Of a DNA stretch of 7,249 bases, positions 1-5,291 are shown one piece after another (the first letter of the stretch is position 1; each line of letters opens with the position of its first letter). Both the position numbers and the translations under genes were made by a program. This stretch comes from an uncultured Pseudomonadota bacterium (lineage in GTDB: Bacteria; Pseudomonadota; Gammaproteobacteria; Burkholderiales; SG8-39), in contig CAITSH010000139.1 of the NCBI GenBank assembly GCA_903895005.1, forward strand, positions 1 to 7,249, in the 5' to 3' direction. The notes below the pieces were generated by a model, which was given only the letters and a program-made list of their open reading frames with translations, was not told the DNA's origin and did no database searches.

Positions 1-66
1 ACGGTCACCGACAAGTGCGAGGACGTCGCCAACCTCATCGAGGGCATCGTCCTCGAGAATTCCTGA
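1..66 (+). CDS. DUF47 / PhoU-like phosphate transport accessory protein, C-terminal end only
   Basis: Only the last 21 codons and the TGA stop are in the window; the gene begins before base 1. The visible peptide includes TDKCEDVANLIEGIVLENS, which matches the C-terminal helix I recall for the DUF47 (TIGR00153, PhoU-like) family. Members of that family are helical cytoplasmic proteins usually encoded directly before a PiT phosphate transporter and thought to regulate it. Here the stop codon is 13 bases before the start of exactly such a transporter, so the two are probably one operon. The call rests on this short C-terminal match plus the neighbour. The catalytic or metal-binding parts of the family cannot be seen. 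Confidence 0.75.
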   Translation, partial: TVTDKCEDVANLIEGIVLENS

Positions 67-79
67 GCCGGGCCCGAAC

Positions 80-1090
80 ATGACTACCGGCCAGGTTGCG
101 CTCTGGGTGATCGTCCTGCTCGTGTTGCTTGCGCTCGCGTTCGATTTCATGAACGGCTTCCACGACGCCGCCAACTCGATCGCCACGGTGGTCTCTACCG
201 GTGTGCTCAAACCGGGTCAGGCGGTGTTGTTCGCGGCGTTTTTCAATTTCGTCGCGCTCTTTGTGTTTCACCTCAGCGTCGCCGCTACCGTAGGCAAGGG
301 CATTGTACAGCCGGGAATCGTTGATACGCACGTGGTGTTCGGTGCGTTGGTGGGCGCGATTACCTGGAACATCGTCACCTGGTACTACGGCATTCCGAGC
401 AGTTCATCCCATGCCTTGATCGGCGGCATTGTTGGTGCGGTGATCGCCAAGGCGGGCGTCGGCGCACTGATCGGCGGCGGGATTTTCAAGACCGTGGCGT
501 TCATATTCGTGTCGCCGCTGCTCGGTTTCCTGCTCGGCTCCTTGATGATGGTGCTGGTGGCGTGGGTCTGCCGCCGTGCCACGCCTTCGCGGGTGGACCG
601 CTGGTTTCGCAGGCTGCAACTGGTTTCGGCGAGCGCTTACAGCCTGGGGCATGGCGGCAATGACGCTCAAAAAACCATAGGCATCATCTGGATGTTGCTG
701 ATTGCCACCGGTTACAGCGCGGCCAGCGACAGTTCGCCACCGGGCTGGACGATCATCGCCTGCTACATGGCCATTGCCGCCGGCACGATGTTTGGCGGCT
801 GGCGTATCGTCAAGACCATGGGACAGAAAATCACCAAGCTCAAGCCGGTGGGCGGCTTTTGCGCCGAAACCGGCGGTGCGCTGACCCTGTTTCTTGCGAC
901 TGGACTGGGCATCCCGGTCTCTACTACGCACACCATCACCGGCGCAATCGTCGGTGTGGGCGCGGTGCGCGGCGCTGCGGCGGTGCGCTGGGGGGTAGCC
1001 GGCAACATCGTCTGGGCGTGGGTATTCACCATTCCCGCAAGCGCCTTTATCGCCGCGGTGTCTTACTGGCTGAGTATGCTGCTGTTCTGA
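80..1090 (+). CDS. pit: PiT family inorganic phosphate transporter
   Basis: This is a 336-residue inner-membrane symporter of the PiT (PF01384) family, which takes up inorganic phosphate or metal-phosphate driven by the cation gradient. The two inverted family signatures are both present: NGFHDAANSIAT at residues 25-36 and GHGGNDAQKTIGI at 190-202. Each is followed by its partner Ser/Thr-His motif, SSSSHALIGG (107-116) and PVSTTHTITGAIVG (279-292). About ten hydrophobic segments can be counted, with a basic cytoplasmic stretch around residues 165-180 between the two halves. The length fits the short bacterial members without a large central loop. The ATG at 80 is chosen because it gives a short N-terminus before the first helix; no strong Shine-Dalgarno precedes it, consistent with translation coupled to the DUF47 gene ending 13 bases upstream. 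Nothing looks broken. Substrate specificity (phosphate versus sulfate or metal-phosphate) is inferred from the family. Confidence 0.95.
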   Translation: MTTGQVALWVIVLLVLLALAFDFMNGFHDAANSIATVVSTGVLKPGQAVLFAAFFNFVALFVFHLSVAATVGKGIVQPGIVDTHVVFGALVGAITWNIVTWYYGIPSSSSHALIGGIVGAVIAKAGVGALIGGGIFKTVAFIFVSPLLGFLLGSLMMVLVAWVCRRATPSRVDRWFRRLQLVSASAYSLGHGGNDAQKTIGIIWMLLIATGYSAASDSSPPGWTIIACYMAIAAGTMFGGWRIVKTMGQKITKLKPVGGFCAETGGALTLFLATGLGIPVSTTHTITGAIVGVGAVRGAAAVRWGVAGNIVWAWVFTIPASAFIAAVSYWLSMLLF

Positions 1091-1141
1091 TTTTTCTGAT
1101 TGGCGGCGCAATGCGCGGCGCACTGCCGACACACCGCCATG

Positions 1142-1176
1142 GTCTGGAAAGATCCGATTTGCGCGGGTTTCCAGAC
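1142..1176 (+). repeat. Repeated hairpin element, copy A
   Basis: The arms GTCTGGAAA (1142-1150) and TTTCCAGAC (1168-1176) form a perfect 9-bp stem around a 17-base loop, GATCCGATTTGCGCGGG. A second copy lies at 5233-5269 with the same loop length, and 14 identical bases (GCGCGGGTTTCCAG) run from the loop into the 3' arm. The second stem pair is T:A here and G:C in the other copy, so the change is compensated. This copy starts 51 bases after the pit stop. No T-run follows it, so it is not a standard intrinsic terminator; a 3'-end mRNA structure or REP-like dispersed element is more likely. Confidence 0.7.
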
Positions 1177-1178
1177 GG

Positions 1179-1206
1179 TTGCGGCTTACGCAGATGCGGT
1201 TAAACT
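1179..1206 (+). promoter_or_regulatory. Possible sigma-70-type promoter for the flavin-reductase-like gene
   Basis: TTGCGG at 1179-1184 could serve as a -35 box and TAAACT at 1201-1206 as a -10 box, separated by 16 bases. The region directly follows the repeated hairpin and lies 56 bases before the chosen ATG. Each hexamer matches the consensus at four of six positions. This is sequence inspection only, so it is a weak call. Confidence 0.25.
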
Positions 1207-1261
1207 GGCGGTGGGCCCGGGCATTCCGCCTGATACTCTTTCCTTTTCCGGATATTTCCCG

Positions 1262-1960
1262 ATGAGCACCCCAGCAAGCCAAGCAAGCGCAGCGGCGCAG
1301 GACGCCGCTACCGTCTCGTTGTCGGTTGATGATTTCAGTCCGAGCGAAATGTACGTCTTCCTGCGCGACGCCGTTGTACCGCGCCCGATTGCATGGGTGT
1401 CGACCATCAACGCGGCGGGGCAGACCAATCTCGCCCCCTTCAGTTTTTTCAATGTGGTCAGCCCCTATCCGCCGACCATCGGTTTCAGTGTCGGGCCGCG
1501 TGGCGACAACCACAGTTCGGGAGAGCGCCTGCCCAAGGACACCCTGCTCAATATTCGTTCCCTGGGCGAGTTTGTCGTCAATATCGTGCCCGGCGTCCTG
1601 ATCGACGAGATGGTGAAGTGTTCCGATCCGCTCGCCCATGGCGAGAGTGAGTTCGATCACGCCGGCCTGGTCGCGGTACCCTCGACACTCGTCAAGCCGC
1701 CGCGGGTGCGCGGCGCGCCGGTGTCGCTGGAGTGCCGCACCTTCCAGATCATGGACGTGGGCGTGAATACCTGGATTATGGGCAGCGTGGTGCACATGCA
1801 CGTCGATCGCAAGGCTTACCTCGGTTCAACACCCGCGCTCAAGCATCGCATCAATATCGTGGCCGACAGCGCCAACCGGCCGGTCGGGCGACTGGACCGC
1901 GCCAATTACACGCGGGTATCGGACGTGGAATTGCACTGGCGCAAGGAAGGCCCGAACTAG
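1262..1960 (+). CDS. Flavin reductase-like FMN-binding protein
   Basis: This is a 232-residue cytoplasmic protein of the flavin-reductase-like (PF01613) split-barrel family, which binds FMN; members are NAD(P)H:flavin reductases or bind flavin for partner enzymes. The recognisable core is RPIAWVSTINAAGQTNLAPF (residues 41-60), continuing into SFFNVVSPYPP, the usual FMN phosphate and isoalloxazine contact region. The later GAPVSLECRTFQI (151-163) and IMGSVVHMHV (172-181) are typical second-half barrel strands. The reading frame is open upstream to 1100, but that extension would translate through the hairpin at 1142-1176 and has no family similarity, so the ATG at 1262 is preferred. No strong ribosome-binding site precedes it; an internal ATG at 1349 would remove family-typical N-terminal sequence. 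It is 171 bases from pit and probably transcribed separately. The specific partner or substrate cannot be told from sequence. Confidence 0.85.
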   Translation: MSTPASQASAAAQDAATVSLSVDDFSPSEMYVFLRDAVVPRPIAWVSTINAAGQTNLAPFSFFNVVSPYPPTIGFSVGPRGDNHSSGERLPKDTLLNIRSLGEFVVNIVPGVLIDEMVKCSDPLAHGESEFDHAGLVAVPSTLVKPPRVRGAPVSLECRTFQIMDVGVNTWIMGSVVHMHVDRKAYLGSTPALKHRINIVADSANRPVGRLDRANYTRVSDVELHWRKEGPN

Positions 1961-2002
1961 GTAATCGTTGCGGGCCTGCGTTTCCCTCAAACTTTGATTA
2001 CC
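1960..2002. repeat. Inverted repeat between the flavin-reductase and holin-like genes
   Basis: GGTAATC (1960-1966) and GATTACC (1996-2002) are perfect 7-base inverted arms around a 29-base spacer. They start at the last base of the stop codon and fill most of the 59-base gap before the next start. With a spacer this long and no T-run it is a poor intrinsic terminator. It could be a processing structure or a split operator; chance is also possible. Confidence 0.35.
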
Positions 2003-2010
2003 GCAGTACT

Positions 2011-2014
2011 GGAG
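2011..2014 (+). promoter_or_regulatory. Ribosome-binding site selecting the GTG start at 2020
   Basis: GGAG lies five bases before the GTG at 2020. It is the only convincing Shine-Dalgarno in this stretch and decides the start of the small membrane protein, whose reading frame is otherwise open far upstream inside the preceding gene. Confidence 0.6.
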
Positions 2015-2019
2015 ACTCG

Positions 2020-2382
2020 GTGGGAAAACTATTGCTGGTGTGGCTGATCAATGCCCTGGCCCTGCTCGCGCTGCCCTACCTGGTGCCCTCGGTGCAGGTG
2101 GACAGTCTCACCGTGGCGCTGGTGGCTGCACTGGTGCTCGGGTTTGTCAACACGCTGATTCGTCCGGTGCTGGTGGTGCTGACGCTGCCCGCGACCATCC
2201 TGACTCTGGGCCTTTTCATTTTTGTCATCAACGGATTGTTGTTCTGGATGGTGGCCTCCTGGTTGGAGGGCTTTCATGTCGCCGGCTTTTGGTCGGCGAT
2301 ACTCGGCGCGCTGGTCTACGCGATCATTTCCTGGGCGGCGAGTGTGCTGGTGTTCGGTCGGGGGCAACGGCCCGGCCGCTGA
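2020..2382 (+). CDS. Small four-helix membrane protein, Phage_holin_4_2 / YvlD-like
   Basis: This is a 120-residue integral membrane protein with four hydrophobic segments at about residues 3-22, 30-47, 52-75 and 88-112 and a short basic tail (RGQRPGR). The central NTLIRPVLVVLTLPATILTL (44-63), followed by GLFIFVINGLLFW, is characteristic of the Phage_holin_4_2 (PF04020) family, which includes Bacillus YvlD. Despite the name, these proteins are mostly chromosomal, and no lysis role is shown or implied here: there is no endolysin or phage gene nearby. The GTG start is chosen from the GGAG five bases upstream and because it opens directly into the first helix. The open frame further upstream (to 1732) overlaps the flavin-reductase gene and is non-coding. 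The length matches the family. Function is unknown; a cell-envelope role is a guess. Confidence 0.85.
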   Translation: MGKLLLVWLINALALLALPYLVPSVQVDSLTVALVAALVLGFVNTLIRPVLVVLTLPATILTLGLFIFVINGLLFWMVASWLEGFHVAGFWSAILGALVYAIISWAASVLVFGRGQRPGR

Positions 2383-2390
2383 GGGGCCGG
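2372..2390. terminator. GC-rich hairpin at the convergent gene junction
   Basis: CCGGCC (2372-2377) pairs with GGCCGG (2385-2390) across a 7-base loop that contains the TGA stop of the holin-like gene. It sits at the 23-base convergent gap with the minus-strand gene ending at 2406. There is no T-run on either strand, so termination activity is only a suggestion from its position. Confidence 0.2.
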
Positions 2391-2405
2391 ACGCCGGTAA
2401 CGGTC

Positions 2406-3425
2406 CTAACCCGGCGATGCGCCTGCGCTGGCGCGAGCGCCGGTCGGCTTGGCGGCCTCGGGCTGCACAGATGGACGGCTTCCCTGTTTCGCCAGTTTGC
2501 GCGGTGCCGCCGAATCCTCGTCCACGCGACCGCCCGGGTCGTCCGCAGCACCGCGGCTCGCTGCGGCGCTCAGCAATTTGTCCTCGCAGCGACCGTCGAC
2601 GGCGATGAGCAGCGTGCACGCGGGGCCGGCCGCCTTGCGGACCAGGTAGTCGTACATGGACAGCTGCAGCCGTCGCGCGGAGGCAGCATCGGCAAGGTCC
2701 TCGGAGGAGGGGCTGCTCCCTTCGAGGTAGAAGCGTTTGAGCTCCGCTGGCACGAGGATGTGCATGGTCTCCGGAGGCACCACCATCACCGCCTCATAGA
2801 GTGAATCCGGGAAATCCAGTTCCTCGATAAAAGCCTTGAGGGATTTTTGCATGTAACGGAAGCGCGCCTGCCTGTCCGGTGTTTCCTGGGTGAACGGGAA
2901 GTAGGGGCGGTGAATGCCGAGCCTTCCGGCGACGCTGCGCCGCACGCCGCCCATGAAGGCAAACGCACAGGCACTCAGGCACTGGTCGTTGCGGCCGACG
3001 ATGGTGAACACGTCCAGCTTGCGCAGCATGCGACCGAGCTCCATGCCGGCATCGATATCGCCGCCATTGCTGGCAAGCCAAACAGCATTGCCGGCTAGCT
3101 TGTGCCTGCCGCTGCGGATCAGGCCGGCCATCACCGCTGCGCTGTCGACATCAGCGCGGGTGATCGATCCGAGCAAAAAGGCATGCACTTCTTCGACGCG
3201 TCCGGCGGAGCCGTCAGCCGCGTCGCGAGATGATAGGGAACCGATGTCCGCAGGATTGGCGTATTTTTTTGCTGGCGACCATTTTTGTTCGCCATTGACT
3301 GTCTCGGCGGTGCGAAACAGCAGCTCGGCGCGCGAATCGGTGCTTGGCAGGGACAGGGCAAGCGCGGCGAACGCGAGCGCAGTCCACTGCTTTCGCAATG
3401 AACGCGAATGCGTTGGGATGTCCAT
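2406..3425 (-). CDS. Exported ClpP/crotonase-fold protein (predicted periplasmic protein)
   Basis: This is a 339-residue protein with an N-terminal signal peptide: basic RSLRKQW, a hydrophobic core at about 15-27, and a likely cleavage site after DSRA (residue 33). The mature region carries ClpP-like signatures: WLASNGGDIDAGMELGRMLR (117-136, the oxyanion-type Gly-Gly segment), NDQCLSACAFAFMGG (146-160) with candidate nucleophile Ser151, and GRLGIHRPYF (167-176) with candidate His172. This order matches the exported ClpP/crotonase-superfamily proteins annotated as 'predicted periplasmic protein' (COG3904-like). The last 50 residues are rich in Ala, Arg, Pro and Ser and look disordered. The frame is open to an ATG at 3500, but the ATG at 3425 gives a clean signal peptide with the charged residues next to the core, so I prefer it; ribosome-binding sites are weak for both. 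It is transcribed alone, divergent from the SEC-C/TPR gene. Protease activity is inferred, not shown. Confidence 0.75.
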   Translation of the reverse strand: MDIPTHSRSLRKQWTALAFAALALSLPSTDSRAELLFRTAETVNGEQKWSPAKKYANPADIGSLSSRDAADGSAGRVEEVHAFLLGSITRADVDSAAVMAGLIRSGRHKLAGNAVWLASNGGDIDAGMELGRMLRKLDVFTIVGRNDQCLSACAFAFMGGVRRSVAGRLGIHRPYFPFTQETPDRQARFRYMQKSLKAFIEELDFPDSLYEAVMVVPPETMHILVPAELKRFYLEGSSPSSEDLADAASARRLQLSMYDYLVRKAAGPACTLLIAVDGRCEDKLLSAAASRGAADDPGGRVDEDSAAPRKLAKQGSRPSVQPEAAKPTGARASAGASPG

Positions 3426-3476
3426 CTTGCGCGATGTCTGGATGCCGCCCATGTCGCCAAGCCCTGAAGAATGGGA

Positions 3477-3489
3477 ATATCCAGGATAT
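3477..3489. promoter_or_regulatory. Perfect 13-base palindrome upstream of the ClpP-like gene
   Basis: ATATCC-A-GGATAT is a perfect odd-length dyad 52 bases before the preferred start of the minus-strand gene, where its promoter would be expected. It could be an operator. If translation actually began at 3500 the site would lie inside the coding region instead. Confidence 0.25.
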
Positions 3490-3531
3490 GCTGCGCGCAA
3501 ACGAGTATGAACGCAAGAAAGCCCTCATCAC

Positions 3532-3591
3532 TGTGCGTTGTCGCACATAGGTGCGGGTATTTCCGGGAGAGTTGCGCGCGCTGGCGCACCT
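3532..3591. promoter_or_regulatory. Cluster of GTGCG/CGCAC dyads in the divergent intergenic region
   Basis: TGTGCG (3532-3537) and CGCACA (3542-3547) form a perfect 6-bp dyad around TTGT. Two bases later AGGTGCG (3549-3555) pairs perfectly with CGCACCT (3585-3591). There are thus four GTGCG-type half sites within 60 bases, between two divergent genes. This would suit a regulator binding site or RNA structure in a leader. No specific regulator is recognised. Confidence 0.3.
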
Positions 3592-3608
3592 GCCTGCGGG
3601 ATGCCCTT

Positions 3609-3638
3609 TTCAGGCCGGTCCCTCCAAGCTGGTATATT
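3609..3638 (+). promoter_or_regulatory. Possible promoter for the SEC-C/TPR/methyltransferase gene
   Basis: TATATT at 3633-3638 matches the -10 consensus at five of six positions and stands out in GC-rich surroundings. A poor -35 candidate, TTCAGG, lies at 3609-3614 with 18-base spacing. Transcription would start near 3645, giving a leader of roughly 24 bases before the ATG at 3669. Confidence 0.35.
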
Positions 3639-3668
3639 TGCGACCCCATCCGAACTGTGTTCCGTTTC

Positions 3669-5222
3669 ATGATGAAAAAGATCGGTCGCAACGATCCTTG
3701 CCATTGCGGCAGCGGCAAGAAATACAAGCATTGCCACCAGGCGCAGGACGAAGGCGCGGGGGCCGTTCCGGCCGCACCGGTTGCGCTGCCGCCCGAAAGC
3801 CGGTTTGTCAGCCAGGGCAACGCGCTGCAGGCGCAGGGACGCCTTGATGAAGCGGCCGCCTGTTACCAGCGCGCCGTGGAGCTCAACCCGGGAGCGGCCG
3901 AACTGCACAGCAACCTCGGTAACCTGCTTGATGCGGTCGGACGGCCCGAAGAGGCGGTGGCGAGCTATCGCAAGGCGCTTACGCTTAAGCCTGCGGCGGC
4001 CGAGGTTCATAGCAACCTTGGCCTGACGCTGCAGTCGCAGGGCAAAGCGGACGAGGCCGTTGCGTGTTTCTCCCAGGCGATCGCGCTCAAGCCCGATTAC
4101 GCCGGCGCCCACTTCAATCTCGCGCTCGTTTTGCAGGGGCAGGGCAAACACGATGCGGCCGCCGCTGGCTATCGCAGGGTCTTGGCGCTCAGGCCGGAGT
4201 ATGCGCAGGCACACAACAACCTTGCCAACGCGCTTGAGTCGCTTGGTCAAATCGAAGAGGCCATTGGCAGCTACCGGCAAGCCATTGCGCTTGATTCTTC
4301 ATTGATCGCTGCGCAGAACGGCCTCGCGGCGGCACTTGGGCGGCTGGTGCCGCTGTGGCACGTGCCGATGATGAATGACACGATCCGCAACCAGGCCTAC
4401 TACGACGCGTTGCGCGCCGCAGTCACGCCCGACTCAAATGTGTTCGAGATCGGCACGGGTTCGGGGCTGCTGGCCATGATGGCCGCGACGCTGGGCGCGA
4501 AAAGCGTGACGACCTGCGAGGCCGAGCCGATTGTTGCCGCGACGGCGGCACGCGTCATTGCCGACAACGGGCTGGCTGAGCGCATTCATCTGATTGCAAA
4601 AAAATCCACCGATGTCAGCGTCGGCGCCGACATGGCGCAGCCGGCCGATATCCTGGTCTCGGAAATCCTGTCGAGCGAATTGTTGGGTGAACGGGTGTTG
4701 TCGAGCATAGAAGATGCCAAGGGCCGGTTGCTCAAGCCCGGCTGCCGCATCATTCCCGCAGCCGGCAGCATCATGATCGCCTTGTTCGGCGGCGAAGACA
4801 TCGGCAGCAATCTTGCGGTCGAGCAGGCCTGCGGATTTGACCTGCGCCAGTTCAATGCCATCGTGCCGCGGCGCCAGACCATCGCGCGCAGCGACCTCGC
4901 CATTGACATGCTCAGCGCGGACACCGAGGCGTTCAGGTTCGACTTCGAGAGCGCGGTTGCAGCGGTGCCGGAGTCAAAGACCTTGCGCATTCCGGTGAGC
5001 GCGGCGGGACGCTGCCTGGGCGTTGTGCAGTGGATACGCCTGGAAATGTTCGCCGACATCGTGTTTGAAAACCACCCGTCGGTAAAGGCGGCGGCCTCGG
5101 GTTGGACGCGCTGTGCCTACGTGTTTGCCTCGCCGATCGATCTCAAGCCCGGGCAGGTGGTGGTCGTTGCCGCATCACACAACCGCGTCATGCCCTGGTT
5201 TGAGCTGCAGGGCATCGAATAG
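3669..5222 (+). CDS. SEC-C zinc motif / TPR / PRMT-like methyltransferase fusion protein
   Basis: This is a 517-residue soluble protein with three parts. Residues 6-23 are a SEC-C motif (GRNDPCHCGSGKKYKHCH), with zinc ligands C11, C13, C22 and H23 in the SecA arrangement. Residues about 44-210 are five TPRs of roughly 34 residues, each ending in a form such as ELNP, TLKP or ALKP. Residues about 230-517 are a class I SAM methyltransferase: WHVPMMNDTIRN (230-241), motif I VFEIGTGSGLLAMMAA (258-273), the ribose-binding acid E284, and SEILSSELLGE (331-341). The last resembles the PRMT double-glutamate loop, with E332 and E341 nine apart. A barrel-like C-terminal half ends with SGW (477-479) where PRMTs have the THW loop. 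Overall this recalls PRMT7/PRMT9, so arginine methylation of a TPR-bound protein is plausible but inferred. Start: tandem ATGs at 3669 and 3672; the open frame upstream to 3471 is intergenic sequence. No clear ribosome-binding site is seen. Confidence 0.85.
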   Translation: MMKKIGRNDPCHCGSGKKYKHCHQAQDEGAGAVPAAPVALPPESRFVSQGNALQAQGRLDEAAACYQRAVELNPGAAELHSNLGNLLDAVGRPEEAVASYRKALTLKPAAAEVHSNLGLTLQSQGKADEAVACFSQAIALKPDYAGAHFNLALVLQGQGKHDAAAAGYRRVLALRPEYAQAHNNLANALESLGQIEEAIGSYRQAIALDSSLIAAQNGLAAALGRLVPLWHVPMMNDTIRNQAYYDALRAAVTPDSNVFEIGTGSGLLAMMAATLGAKSVTTCEAEPIVAATAARVIADNGLAERIHLIAKKSTDVSVGADMAQPADILVSEILSSELLGERVLSSIEDAKGRLLKPGCRIIPAAGSIMIALFGGEDIGSNLAVEQACGFDLRQFNAIVPRRQTIARSDLAIDMLSADTEAFRFDFESAVAAVPESKTLRIPVSAAGRCLGVVQWIRLEMFADIVFENHPSVKAAASGWTRCAYVFASPIDLKPGQVVVVAASHNRVMPWFELQGIE

Positions 5223-5232
5223 CCGGGGGCGT

Positions 5233-5269
5233 CGGCTGGAAAGGCTCGTCTGGCGCGGGTTTCCAGCCG
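5233..5269 (+). repeat. Repeated hairpin element, copy B (possible bidirectional terminator)
   Basis: CGGCTGGAAA (5233-5242) and TTTCCAGCCG (5260-5269) form a perfect 10-bp stem around the 17-base loop GGCTCGTCTGGCGCGGG. It begins 10 bases after the stop of the methyltransferase gene and lies in the 69-base gap before the convergent phnW end, where a terminator acting in both directions would be expected. Eleven of 17 loop bases match copy A at 1142-1176, and one stem pair differs by a compensated change. There is no flanking T-run. Confidence 0.7.
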
Positions 5270-5291
5270 GTGGTGCTGATCGGAATGCGCG

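Noticed and set aside
1091..1097. T-run right after the pit stop as an intrinsic terminator
   Set aside because: No stable stem directly precedes the TTTTT tract, so it lacks the hairpin needed.
1100..1261. N-terminal extension of the flavin-reductase-like protein to an ATG at 1100
   Set aside because: The extension would translate through the repeated hairpin at 1142-1176 and a possible promoter, and adds sequence unlike the family.
404..1801. Long open frame on the minus strand (465 codons) spanning pit and the flavin-reductase gene
   Set aside because: It is antisense to two well-supported genes, crosses their intergenic hairpin, and its translation is rich in Arg, His and Gln with no domain. 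This is typical shadow coding in GC-rich DNA.
2020..2382. Prophage remnant suggested by the holin-like protein
   Set aside because: The Phage_holin_4_2/YvlD family is mostly chromosomal, and no endolysin, integrase, structural gene or attachment site is nearby.
2040..2804. Plus-strand open frame (254 codons) overlapping the holin-like gene and the end of the ClpP-like gene
   Set aside because: It is out of frame with the holin-like gene, antisense to the ClpP-like gene, and has no recognisable domain or ribosome-binding site.
3471..3668. N-terminal extension of the SEC-C/TPR/methyltransferase protein to 3471
   Set aside because: The SEC-C motif normally sits near a terminus. The extension is Cys/Arg-rich, has no domain, and overlaps the likely promoter and dyads.
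3798..4298. Tandem DNA repeat of roughly 102 bases
   Set aside because: The periodicity reflects the five degenerate TPR units at protein level; the DNA copies are too diverged to be a separate repeat feature.
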